Shown here one piece after another: positions 9,009 to 15,808 of a DNA stretch of 22,755 nucleotides (positions are counted from its first letter, which is position 1; the number at the start of each line of letters is the position of its first letter). The position numbers and the translations under genes were made by a program. Where the stretch lies: assembly GCA_902500695.1 (NCBI GenBank), contig CABVRQ010000001.1, forward strand, positions 1-22,755, read 5' to 3'. Under the pieces are notes generated by a model. It saw only the letters and a program-made list of their open reading frames with translations, was not told where the DNA came from and made no database searches. Source of the stretch: an uncultured Nitrospira sp. (lineage in GTDB: Bacteria; Nitrospirota; Nitrospiria; Nitrospirales; UBA8639).

Positions 9009-9596
9009 CTATCCTTGGATCAATGGAGCATTCCATATCTTCACGGCAGGAATTTCCCGGTAATAACTCAAAACATTTAATGTCCCGGTATGAAGAAGAA
9101 AATGCCGGCCTGCGGTGGCGGGCAGACCAAGCCATCGGGCGACCAGCACTCGGAGAATGTGACCATGGGCAAATAGCGCGACATCACCCTTTGCGGTTCT
9201 AGCCCTGGCAATGGCGCGATCGGCTCGCGCCCCGATCTCCGCAGGTGTTTCTCCACCCGGGCAGCCGTCGGCAAAAATCATCCAACCGGGTCTCTTTTCA
9301 TGAATCTGCTTGGGAGTGAGGCCTTCATACTCTCCATAATTCCACTCCACAAGGTTGGTGTCCACCTCGGCCTTCTCGCCAAATCCTGCCAACGTACACG
9401 TTTCACGGGCACGTTGCAGAGGACTGGTAAGAACCAGGTCAAAGGAGTAATTCGTTAACAGAGGCTTGAGAAGCCGCGCGAGTTGACGGCCGTTTTCCGT
9501 GAGAGGCAAATCGGTGGTTCCGGTATGTTGGCCGCTCAAACTCCACTCGGTCTCTCCATGACGAATGACGTAAACTTCTTGAGGTTTTTTAGACAT
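9009..9596 (-). CDS. Histidine phosphatase (phosphoglycerate-mutase fold), resembling Shb17 sedoheptulose-1,7-bisphosphatase
   Basis: A 195-residue cytosolic phosphatase of the histidine acid phosphatase/phosphoglycerate mutase superfamily. The RHGET motif gives the nucleophile His13. Arg62 in SPLQRARET, Glu84 in VEWNYGEYEG and His144 in FAHGHILRV complete the catalytic set. Beyond the core, SGQHTGTTDLPLT, the EWxYGxYEG block and DGCPGGETPAEIG closely follow what I recall of yeast Shb17, which removes phosphate from sedoheptulose-1,7-bisphosphate. That substrate is an inference. It gains support from the divergent neighbour, a class I aldolase of the kind able to make this bisphosphate, and from a phosphoketolase further on. 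Other sugar phosphatase or phosphoglycerate mutase activities are possible. The start has no clear Shine-Dalgarno sequence but lies about 27 bases from a predicted transcription start. Confidence 0.85.
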   Translation of the reverse strand: MSKKPQEVYVIRHGETEWSLSGQHTGTTDLPLTENGRQLARLLKPLLTNYSFDLVLTSPLQRARETCTLAGFGEKAEVDTNLVEWNYGEYEGLTPKQIHEKRPGWMIFADGCPGGETPAEIGARADRAIARARTAKGDVALFAHGHILRVLVARWLGLPATAGRHFLLHTGTLNVLSYYREIPAVKIWNAPLIQG

Positions 9597-9629
9597 GTGT
9601 GATCAAGGAAATTTTGGAGAAGAGACCGA

Positions 9630-9660
9630 ACTGTAACGTTTTATCCTCCCACACTGTCAA
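9630..9660 (-). promoter_or_regulatory. Candidate sigma-70-type promoter of the histidine phosphatase gene
   Basis: On the minus strand a perfect TTGACA (9655-9660) is followed after 19 bases by TACAGT (9630-9635), which matches four of six -10 positions. Predicted transcription would begin near 9623, about 27 bases before the ATG at 9596. The spacer is two bases longer than ideal. Confidence 0.4.
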
Positions 9661-9733
9661 CACGCTGTCCCTGACAAAGCCATGAGTTGGTGTAAAGCCG
9701 GTGGGTCCAATGAAGAGAAATGACGGTGGCGCA

Positions 9734-9776
9734 CTATTGTTGTTAAATATTGGTTAAATCTTCCCAACACCAATAG
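9734..9776. promoter_or_regulatory. Candidate regulator site with 11-bp-spaced direct repeats
   Basis: GTTAAAT occurs at 9742-9748 and again at 9753-9759, exactly 11 bases apart. That is the spacing used by OmpR/PhoB-type response regulators. The pair sits inside an imperfect inverted repeat (CTATTGTTG at 9734-9742 against CAACACCAATAG at 9765-9776). It lies between the divergent phosphatase and aldolase genes, so it could control either one. No regulator gene is present in the window. Confidence 0.3.
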
Positions 9777-9780
9777 CCTG

Positions 9781-9807
9781 GGCATTCCAGGCATTCCAGG
9801 CATGCTA
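9781..9807. repeat. Short tandem repeat of a 9-mer
   Basis: GGCATTCCA is repeated twice without gap (9781-9789, 9790-9798) and followed by a diverged third unit GGCATGCTA (9799-9807). It lies in the noncoding region between divergent genes. Translating it on the minus strand gives only a short MPG-type repeat with no support as a gene. Confidence 0.7.
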
Positions 9808-9911
9808 GGTTCGCCATCCTTAACCCATTCAGTGTCCAAAAGTTTGGATATTTATAAAAACAGCCCAGGAAACCTCTCAGCTTTCCCATGCGAGTTTTTT
9901 TCGCTATCAAT

Positions 9912-9956
9912 TTGTTTTGAATTTATGTCATTATGATAACAGTTCTCAATTGAACT
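9912..9956 (+). promoter_or_regulatory. Possible aldolase promoter and adjacent inverted repeat
   Basis: An AT-rich stretch upstream of the aldolase gene holds TTGTTT (9912-9917) and, after 17 bases, GATAAC (9935-9940), with TATGAT overlapping at 9932-9937. Directly after it, AGTTC-N6-GAACT (9941-9956) forms an inverted repeat where a repressor could sit. Neither hexamer set is a strong consensus match. Confidence 0.3.
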
Positions 9957-9988
9957 CGACTTGGTAAAGAAATTGAGGGGATGACACC

Positions 9989-11056
9989 ATGAACCACGAC
10001 AGTCTTAAAGCGACAGCGACGGCCCTGGTAGCTGAAGGGAAAGGTATTCTGGCGGCCGATGAAACGGTTGGAACAATCACGAAGCGATTTGAGTCCCTGA
10101 AAATTAACTCAACCGAAGACAGTCGCCGGACCTACCGGGAAATGCTGTTCACGAGTCCGGGAGTTTCGGAGTTTATCAGCGGCGTGATTATGTATGACGA
10201 AACCATTCGACAAAAAGGCACTAAGGGCATTCCCCTGGCAGAGGTATGCACCAGCCTGGGTATCATCCCAGGAATTAAAGTGGATACGGGTGCTAAGGAC
10301 CTGGCAGGATCTCCAGGCGAAAAAGTGACTGAGGGATTGGACGGGCTTCGGGACAGATTGAGCGAGTATTACAAGATAGGCGCCCGTTTCGCCAAATGGA
10401 GAGCCGTCATTCGGATTACAGACAATTATCCAAGTCAAACCTGTCTGGTGGTCAATGCTCACGCACTAGGGCGCTATGCGGCCCTCTGTCAGGAGCAAGG
10501 GCTTGTTCCTATAGTTGAGCCCGAGGTGCTGATGGATGGTCCCCATACCATCGACCGCTGTGAAGAGGTCACCGGCCAGGTACTCCACTCAGTCTTCAAC
10601 GCCCTTTATGACCAGAGGATTTCGTTGGAAGGCATGCTGCTGAAACCCAACATGGTCATTTCCGGGAAGGACTGCTCAAAACAGGCCTCGGTTCAGGAGG
10701 TGGCTCAAGCTACGCTGCAATGTCTGTCCCGCCATGTACCTGCCGCTGTTCCCGGGATCGTCTTCTTATCAGGCGGTCAAGATGATCGTCTTGCCAGCGA
10801 ACATTTGAATGCCATCAATACACTTGCTTTCCACAAGCCATGGAAAATCAGCTTTTCGTATGGCCGCGCCCTACAGGATCCTGCGTTGGAAGCCTGGCAT
10901 GGGGAAGGTAAAAACATCCAGGCCGGCCAACAGGCTCTTTATCATAGGTCCAAATGTAACGCGGCTGCGAGCTGCGGGAAATACAGAGAAGAGATGGAAG
11001 AGGATCCATCCCGAACAACCACGCCGGCACACCGTGCAGAATGGCATGATGACTAA
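9989..11056 (+). CDS. fba: Class I fructose-bisphosphate aldolase
   Basis: A 355-residue Schiff-base aldolase of the classic (animal/plant-like) class I type. It reversibly splits fructose-1,6-bisphosphate to dihydroxyacetone phosphate and glyceraldehyde-3-phosphate. Such enzymes often also make sedoheptulose-1,7-bisphosphate from erythrose-4-phosphate. Seen directly are ILAADETVGTI with Asp24, KWRAVI with Lys136, EPEVLMDGPH, the Schiff-base Lys219 in LLKPNMV, and FLSGGQ near the end of the barrel. A KCNAAASCGKY segment lies near the C-terminus. After EEMEED the protein runs on for about 17 residues and ends in HDD. The C-terminal Tyr important in animal enzymes is therefore absent, as expected for a bacterial member. 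GAGGGG lies about nine bases before the ATG. It heads a same-strand series of sugar-phosphate genes. Confidence 0.93.
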   Translation: MNHDSLKATATALVAEGKGILAADETVGTITKRFESLKINSTEDSRRTYREMLFTSPGVSEFISGVIMYDETIRQKGTKGIPLAEVCTSLGIIPGIKVDTGAKDLAGSPGEKVTEGLDGLRDRLSEYYKIGARFAKWRAVIRITDNYPSQTCLVVNAHALGRYAALCQEQGLVPIVEPEVLMDGPHTIDRCEEVTGQVLHSVFNALYDQRISLEGMLLKPNMVISGKDCSKQASVQEVAQATLQCLSRHVPAAVPGIVFLSGGQDDRLASEHLNAINTLAFHKPWKISFSYGRALQDPALEAWHGEGKNIQAGQQALYHRSKCNAAASCGKYREEMEEDPSRTTTPAHRAEWHDD

Positions 11057-11113
11057 GCTGCGTGTTGGCAAGCATTCTTCAACCGGCAACTGAGAGGGAG
11101 GGTAGAGCATCTC

Positions 11114-11197
11114 ATGTCTGTTTTGAAACAATCCGATTGTGAGGAAAATTTGGATACCCAATTCCTCCGTTTCGGCCAAGAAGAAGGCCAGCCATGA
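11114..11197 (+). CDS. Tiny ORF translationally coupled to the phosphoglucomutase gene
   Basis: A 27-codon frame starts at the ATG at 11114 after a GAGGGAGGG purine run about eleven bases upstream. Its stop codon overlaps the next gene's start as ATGA (11194-11197), the classic layout for translational coupling. The peptide starts MSVLKQSDCEENLD and has no recognisable domain, signal or amino-acid run suggestive of attenuation. It could be a real small protein, a leader whose only job is to bring ribosomes to the next start, or chance. Nothing here proves expression. Confidence 0.35.
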   Translation: MSVLKQSDCEENLDTQFLRFGQEEGQP

Positions 11198-11952
11198 GTG
11201 AAGCAAAGTCTCTTTACCCGATAACCCCGGACAAATTTGATGCCGTGCTGTTTGACCTTGATGGAGTCCTCACCGCGACAGCCAAAGTGCACGCAGCCTG
11301 TTGGAAAAAAATGTTCGATGAATACTTGAAGAATCAGGCATCCCGGTCAGGTGAACCGTTTCAACCGTTTGAGATCAGCACGGATTATCGTCTCTATGTC
11401 GATGGAAAACCGCGATTTGATGGTGTTCGAGATTTTCTCCGGTCAAGGGGAATTGAACTCCTTGAAGGAACTCCGGCCGATACTGCACAAACGGAGACCG
11501 TATGCGGGCTTGGAAACCACAAGAACGAAATGATCAACGCGGTCATTGAGGCTAACGGCGTTGAGGCCTACGAAGGAAGTATCGCATTGGTTCGACGAAT
11601 CCGCCAAGACGGAATCCAGGTCGCCGTCGTGACCTCAAGCCAGAATTGCGATGCCGTGCTCAAGGCTGCCGGAATTGGAAATCTATTTAAAGTGAAAGTC
11701 GATGGAAATGTCATCCAGAACGAGAATCTCTCGGGGAAACCGGCTCCGGATGCTTTCCTGGCCGCAGCAAAAATGTTAGGCGTGGATCCGAAACGCGCGG
11801 TGGTGGTGGAAGACGCAATTTCCGGTGTTCAAGCGGGCCGGGATGGAGGATTCGGGCTGGTGATCGGAGTGGCACGGAAAGGAGATTCCGAAGAACTCAG
11901 GAAGCATGGCGCAGATATGGTGGTGAAGGATCTTGGAGAATTACTTGTCTAA
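11194..11952 (+). CDS. pgmB: Beta-phosphoglucomutase-like HAD hydrolase
   Basis: A 252-residue HAD-superfamily enzyme, most likely converting beta-glucose-1-phosphate to glucose-6-phosphate. Motif I is VLFDLDGVLT with nucleophile Asp21 and acid/base Asp23. A helical cap domain (about residues 30-115) includes YRLYVDGKPRFDGVRDF. Motif II is VVTSS (Thr147-Ser149). Lys182 in GKPAPD and Glu206-Asp207 in VVVEDAISGVQAG complete the site. The next gene encodes a GH65 phosphorylase, whose products include beta-glucose-1-phosphate. This pairing is common in bacteria and is the main reason for choosing beta-phosphoglucomutase over a generic HAD phosphatase. GAAGG lies upstream of the ATG, and the start overlaps the stop of a 27-codon ORF. 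Confidence 0.85.
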   Translation: MSEAKSLYPITPDKFDAVLFDLDGVLTATAKVHAACWKKMFDEYLKNQASRSGEPFQPFEISTDYRLYVDGKPRFDGVRDFLRSRGIELLEGTPADTAQTETVCGLGNHKNEMINAVIEANGVEAYEGSIALVRRIRQDGIQVAVVTSSQNCDAVLKAAGIGNLFKVKVDGNVIQNENLSGKPAPDAFLAAAKMLGVDPKRAVVVEDAISGVQAGRDGGFGLVIGVARKGDSEELRKHGADMVVKDLGELLV

Positions 11953-12016
11953 ACTTCCGGAAATATGTCTTTCACATGTTTGGACAGGCAATCAGCTCGA
12001 TACACCATTTTTCCCA

Positions 12017-12028
12017 CTGGCATGCCAG
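12017..12028. promoter_or_regulatory. Perfect 12-bp palindrome upstream of the GH65 gene
   Basis: CTGGCATGCCAG reads identically on both strands and lies 42 bases before the GH65 start, in a 117-base gap after the phosphoglucomutase gene. It could be a repressor operator. A weak hairpin followed by AGTTTTCT makes an intercistronic attenuator a less likely alternative. Confidence 0.3.
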
Positions 12029-12069
12029 AGTTTTCTCCTGTCGCTTATGGATTGGAAGGTTAAAAATCC

Positions 12070-14454
12070 ATGATACACCATGAGCGCGTGAAACCTCCCC
12101 ACCATATTTATCCTCCCGACGAATGGAACCTGATAGAGAAACAATTCCATCCTCCATTCCTGGAAATGACCGAAACAATTTTTGCGATAGGAAACGGGTA
12201 TCTCGGCATGCGGGGATGCGTTGAAGAAGGCGTGCCGGTCGTTCAAAACGGCACCTTTGTCAATGGATTCTATGAATCATGGCCGATCGTTTATGGCGAG
12301 GAGGCCTATGGCTTTGCCCGAACCGGTCAGACCATCGTGAATGCCACGGACAGCAAAAAAATCAAACTCTATGTTGACGACGAGCCTTTCGATCTTTCCA
12401 GCGCAAATCTGCTGAACTATGACCGCCGCCTGAACATGAAATCCGCCACACTGGACCGTGAGGTCTTGTGGGAGACCCCGTCCGGAAAACAGGTGCTCAT
12501 CAAATCGAGACGCCTGGTGTCGTTTCCCCACCGGCACCTTGCCGCCATGTCCTACGAAGTGACGGTGTTGAATGCAGAGGCTCCGGTCGTTATTTCTTCT
12601 GAAATGCTCTACTTGCACGACCATCAGAAAGGACAGGGGGACCCCCGGCAGGCGAAGAGATTTTTCGATCGGGCCTTGCACCCAAGGAAACAAGTATTCA
12701 AAGATCGTCGCCTTGTTCTGTGTCATGGAACTAAAAACAGCAACATGACACTGGCCTGCGGCATGGACCATGACCTGGTAACCGACTGTCCTTACACCTA
12801 CCAGAACAAATGTTACGAGGACTTCGGGGTGGTCGTCTTCTCGATCGAGGCCAAGCCCGGCATGGCGATCAGCTTGTTCAAGTATATGACCTATCACACG
12901 ACGCACACCGCCTCTCCCGAAGGGTTATGTGCCAGAGCGGAACGGACGTTGGATCGAGCCCTCGGACAGGGTTTCACTCGTATTCTGGGCGATCAAGAGC
13001 AATACATGGATGAGTTCTGGCACAGAAGCGACATCAAAGTCAGTAACCTGGAGCCAACACGAACCAAGCGCTCCAACGTTGAAATCCAACAGGCCATTCG
13101 CTTCAGCCTGTTTCATATCCTTCAGGCGGCCGGCAGAGCGGATACCACCGGAGTGCCGGCCAAGGGACTCACGGGCCAGGCCTACGAAGGTCAATACTTT
13201 TGGGATACGGAAATTTATCTCCTGCCTTTTTTAATCTATACATCTCCCCGCATCGCCAAAAATCTTCTCATGTTCCGCTATCGCATCTTGGACAAAGCCA
13301 GGAAACAGGCACGGGAGCTGAATCAAAAAGGCGCGATGTTCCCTTGGAGGACCATCAACGGAGAAGAAGCCTCGGCCTACTATGCAGCCGGGACGGCCCA
13401 GTACCATATTAATGCGGACATCATGTATGCCCTCAGAAAATACGTCCACGCCACAGGTGATGAGGAATTTTTGCATGACTATGGGGCGGAAATGTTGATC
13501 GAAACGGCGCGCCTATGGAGCGACCTTGGATTTTTTTCGCAAGACCATGACAAGAAAGGCAAGTTTTGCATCCATGGAGTCACCGGTCCCGATGAATACA
13601 ATACGGTCGTCAACAACAACACCTATACGAATCTCATGGCGCGGGAGAATCTCCAGTATGCGGCGGCGACGATCGAGGCACTGCGAGAAAAACATCCAGA
13701 GGTGTTCGCCGTGCTTGTCAGCAAGACCGGCGTGGAAATGGAAGAAATCAAGGAATGGCTGAGGGCTGCGGAAAACATGTACATCCCCTATGAGGATGAA
13801 CGGGGGATTCACCCCCAGGACGACGCCTTTTTAGAAAAAGAGCTATGGGATCTCAAGCAAACCCCCTCGGAGAATTTCCCTCTTCTTTTGTTCTACCATC
13901 CGTTGGTCATCTACCGGTATCAGGTCATCAAACAGGCGGATATTGTCCTGGCCATGTTTCTGTTCGGACAGGCGTTTTCCCCCGAGCAAAAAAAACGCAA
14001 CTTTGACTATTATGACCCTCTGACCACAGGCGACTCCTCTCTGTCATCCTGCATACAGAGTATTGTCGCGTTTGAGATAGGATATGCGGATATCGCCGTG
14101 GAATACGCACGAGCAGCCTTGCTGATGGATCTTGCCGACGTTGGTGGGAATGTCAAAGACGGATGTCACATAGCCTCAATGGGGGGGACGTGGATGGTGA
14201 TGGTCTACGGTATGGCCGGGATGCGCGACTTCGACGGAATCCTGACATTCAAGCCCAGACGTTTACCGGATCAGCCGGGGAACCTACGCTTTCCACTGAC
14301 TTATCGCGGCCAAATCCTGGATGTCGAAATGGGGCCGGAAGGTGCCAGGTATTCTTTGCGGGAGGGCGACGGGTTGATGTTCCGGCACGAGGACGAAGAG
14401 ATTCACCTTTCTCCCCGAACTCCCGTTGTCACCAGACCGATTGTGACGCGGTAA
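12070..14454 (+). CDS. Glycoside hydrolase family 65 disaccharide phosphorylase
   Basis: A 794-residue inverting phosphorylase of the family that includes maltose, trehalose, kojibiose and nigerose phosphorylases. It splits an alpha-glucoside with phosphate to beta-glucose-1-phosphate and a sugar. The N-terminal beta-sandwich carries FAIGNGYLGMRG (about 38-49). The (alpha/alpha)6 barrel holds GLTGQAYEGQYFWDTEIY with Trp378-Asp379, and TGPDEYN with the probable general acid Glu509. The phosphate-binding strand TTGDSSLSS is at 652-660. A small C-terminal beta domain completes the fold, and length is normal. GGAAGG lies about ten bases before the ATG. The following TVVNNNTYTN after the catalytic motif is family-like, but I cannot read which disaccharide is used. 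The neighbouring phosphoglucomutase supports phosphorolysis rather than hydrolysis. Confidence 0.9.
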   Translation: MIHHERVKPPHHIYPPDEWNLIEKQFHPPFLEMTETIFAIGNGYLGMRGCVEEGVPVVQNGTFVNGFYESWPIVYGEEAYGFARTGQTIVNATDSKKIKLYVDDEPFDLSSANLLNYDRRLNMKSATLDREVLWETPSGKQVLIKSRRLVSFPHRHLAAMSYEVTVLNAEAPVVISSEMLYLHDHQKGQGDPRQAKRFFDRALHPRKQVFKDRRLVLCHGTKNSNMTLACGMDHDLVTDCPYTYQNKCYEDFGVVVFSIEAKPGMAISLFKYMTYHTTHTASPEGLCARAERTLDRALGQGFTRILGDQEQYMDEFWHRSDIKVSNLEPTRTKRSNVEIQQAIRFSLFHILQAAGRADTTGVPAKGLTGQAYEGQYFWDTEIYLLPFLIYTSPRIAKNLLMFRYRILDKARKQARELNQKGAMFPWRTINGEEASAYYAAGTAQYHINADIMYALRKYVHATGDEEFLHDYGAEMLIETARLWSDLGFFSQDHDKKGKFCIHGVTGPDEYNTVVNNNTYTNLMARENLQYAAATIEALREKHPEVFAVLVSKTGVEMEEIKEWLRAAENMYIPYEDERGIHPQDDAFLEKELWDLKQTPSENFPLLLFYHPLVIYRYQVIKQADIVLAMFLFGQAFSPEQKKRNFDYYDPLTTGDSSLSSCIQSIVAFEIGYADIAVEYARAALLMDLADVGGNVKDGCHIASMGGTWMVMVYGMAGMRDFDGILTFKPRRLPDQPGNLRFPLTYRGQILDVEMGPEGARYSLREGDGLMFRHEDEEIHLSPRTPVVTRPIVTR

Positions 14455-14474
14455 TCATGCTGTAGGAAGAGATC

Positions 14475-15728
14475 ATGCGAGTTCTCGTGCTGAACAGCGG
14501 AAGTTCGTCCCTGAAGTTTCGTGTGTTTGATTTTGTCGGTGAGGCGTCAAGTCTCGATGTCCGACGAGGTCGAACTCTTATCAGTGGAGCGGTGAAAGGC
14601 ATCGGAGGCACGGCAAGGCTTGAACTTGAGACAAAAGAAAAACCGGGCATGCAAACCACTCAATTGATCTCCAATCACCATCAAGCTGTCCGCTGCCTGT
14701 TTGAGCAGCTCAAACAACTCGACGGCGCAGATAAGAGTGCGGGTTCTCTTGCCGGAGTGGAAGCCGTCGGCCACCGGGTTGTCCATGGAGGGGAACGATT
14801 TTCACAACCGGTCGTGATCACGGACGGGGTCATGGATGAAGTTGATGCACTTGGAGAATTAGCACCCTTGCACAACCCGGCCTGCCTGGAAGGGATTCGC
14901 GGAGCGAGAGCCGCCTTGGGCCCCACGGTACCGATGGTGGCGGTGTTCGACACGGCATTCCACCACACCATGCCCTCTTATGCAAAACTGTACGCACTGC
15001 CCGTTGAGTTAGCCAATCGCCATCATATTCGTCGCTATGGATTCCACGGCATCGCACATGCCTCCCTGGTGGGAAGTTATTTTGAGAGAACAGAAAGGCC
15101 TTCTGAACCATCCCGACTCATTACGGTGCAACTCGGCAATGGATGTTCCATATCGGCCGTTGAAGACGGGAAATCTATAGAGACCTCCATGGGATTCACA
15201 CCGCTGGAAGGGCTGGTCATGGGCACCCGGTGCGGTGATCTTGATCCTTCCATCGTGAACTATCTCTGTCAAAAAGAACACGTCGATGCCTCGGAAGTGG
15301 ATCGGTGGTTGAATGAACAGTCCGGGCTTTTGGGACTTTCCGGAAGAACGAATGATATGAAAGAATTACTGCAGGCGGCGAAGCATGAACAGCATAAACC
15401 GTCGCAATTGGCCATTGATATGTTTTGCTACCGTGTCAAAAAATATATCGGAGCCTATCTTGCGGTTCTGGGCGGAGCGGACGCCATCGTATTCGGGGGC
15501 GGAATCGGCGAGGCGGCTCCCGATATCCGGCGCAGAATTTGTGAAGGAATGGAATGGTGCGGATTACGGTTGGATCCTACACTCAATAGCGCAGCCATCG
15601 GACTTCAACAGGGAGCTGTGGCCCGGATCAGTCAGGACGGGCAACCCTTGGAGGTCTATGTCGGAGCTGCGGATGAGGAAACCTGGATTGCACGGGAAAC
15701 GGTGCATTGTCTCACAGGAACAACGTGA
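14475..15728 (+). CDS. ackA: Acetate kinase
   Basis: A 417-residue cytosolic kinase that transfers phosphate between acetyl phosphate and ADP, giving acetate and ATP, or the reverse. The ASKHA-fold signatures are all present: LNSGSSSLK with Asn7, HRVVHGG with Arg101, FDTAFHHTMP with Asp159, RRYGFHGIAHASL with His191, LGNGCSI, GFTPLEGLVMGTRCGDLDP and FGGGIGE. Length is slightly above the usual 400. The gene starts only 20 bases after the GH65 stop, with AGGAAGAG as the ribosome site, so the two are almost certainly one transcript. With the phosphoketolase gene next, the likely direction is ATP formation from acetyl phosphate. No phosphotransacetylase gene is present in the window. Confidence 0.96.
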   Translation: MRVLVLNSGSSSLKFRVFDFVGEASSLDVRRGRTLISGAVKGIGGTARLELETKEKPGMQTTQLISNHHQAVRCLFEQLKQLDGADKSAGSLAGVEAVGHRVVHGGERFSQPVVITDGVMDEVDALGELAPLHNPACLEGIRGARAALGPTVPMVAVFDTAFHHTMPSYAKLYALPVELANRHHIRRYGFHGIAHASLVGSYFERTERPSEPSRLITVQLGNGCSISAVEDGKSIETSMGFTPLEGLVMGTRCGDLDPSIVNYLCQKEHVDASEVDRWLNEQSGLLGLSGRTNDMKELLQAAKHEQHKPSQLAIDMFCYRVKKYIGAYLAVLGGADAIVFGGGIGEAAPDIRRRICEGMEWCGLRLDPTLNSAAIGLQQGAVARISQDGQPLEVYVGAADEETWIARETVHCLTGTT

Positions 15729-15808
15729 GTCCTGATGGTTCCCCATTCCACAACCATTTATCCACAGTAAGTATTCGGGTTTTATGATGCAAATTTAAGG
15801 AGGTCAGC

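Noticed and set aside
15758..15788. Separate promoter before phosphoketolase (TTATCC and TATGAT)
   Set aside because: The -35 match is poor and the spacing is 19 bases, so I did not list it; read-through from ackA is enough to explain expression.
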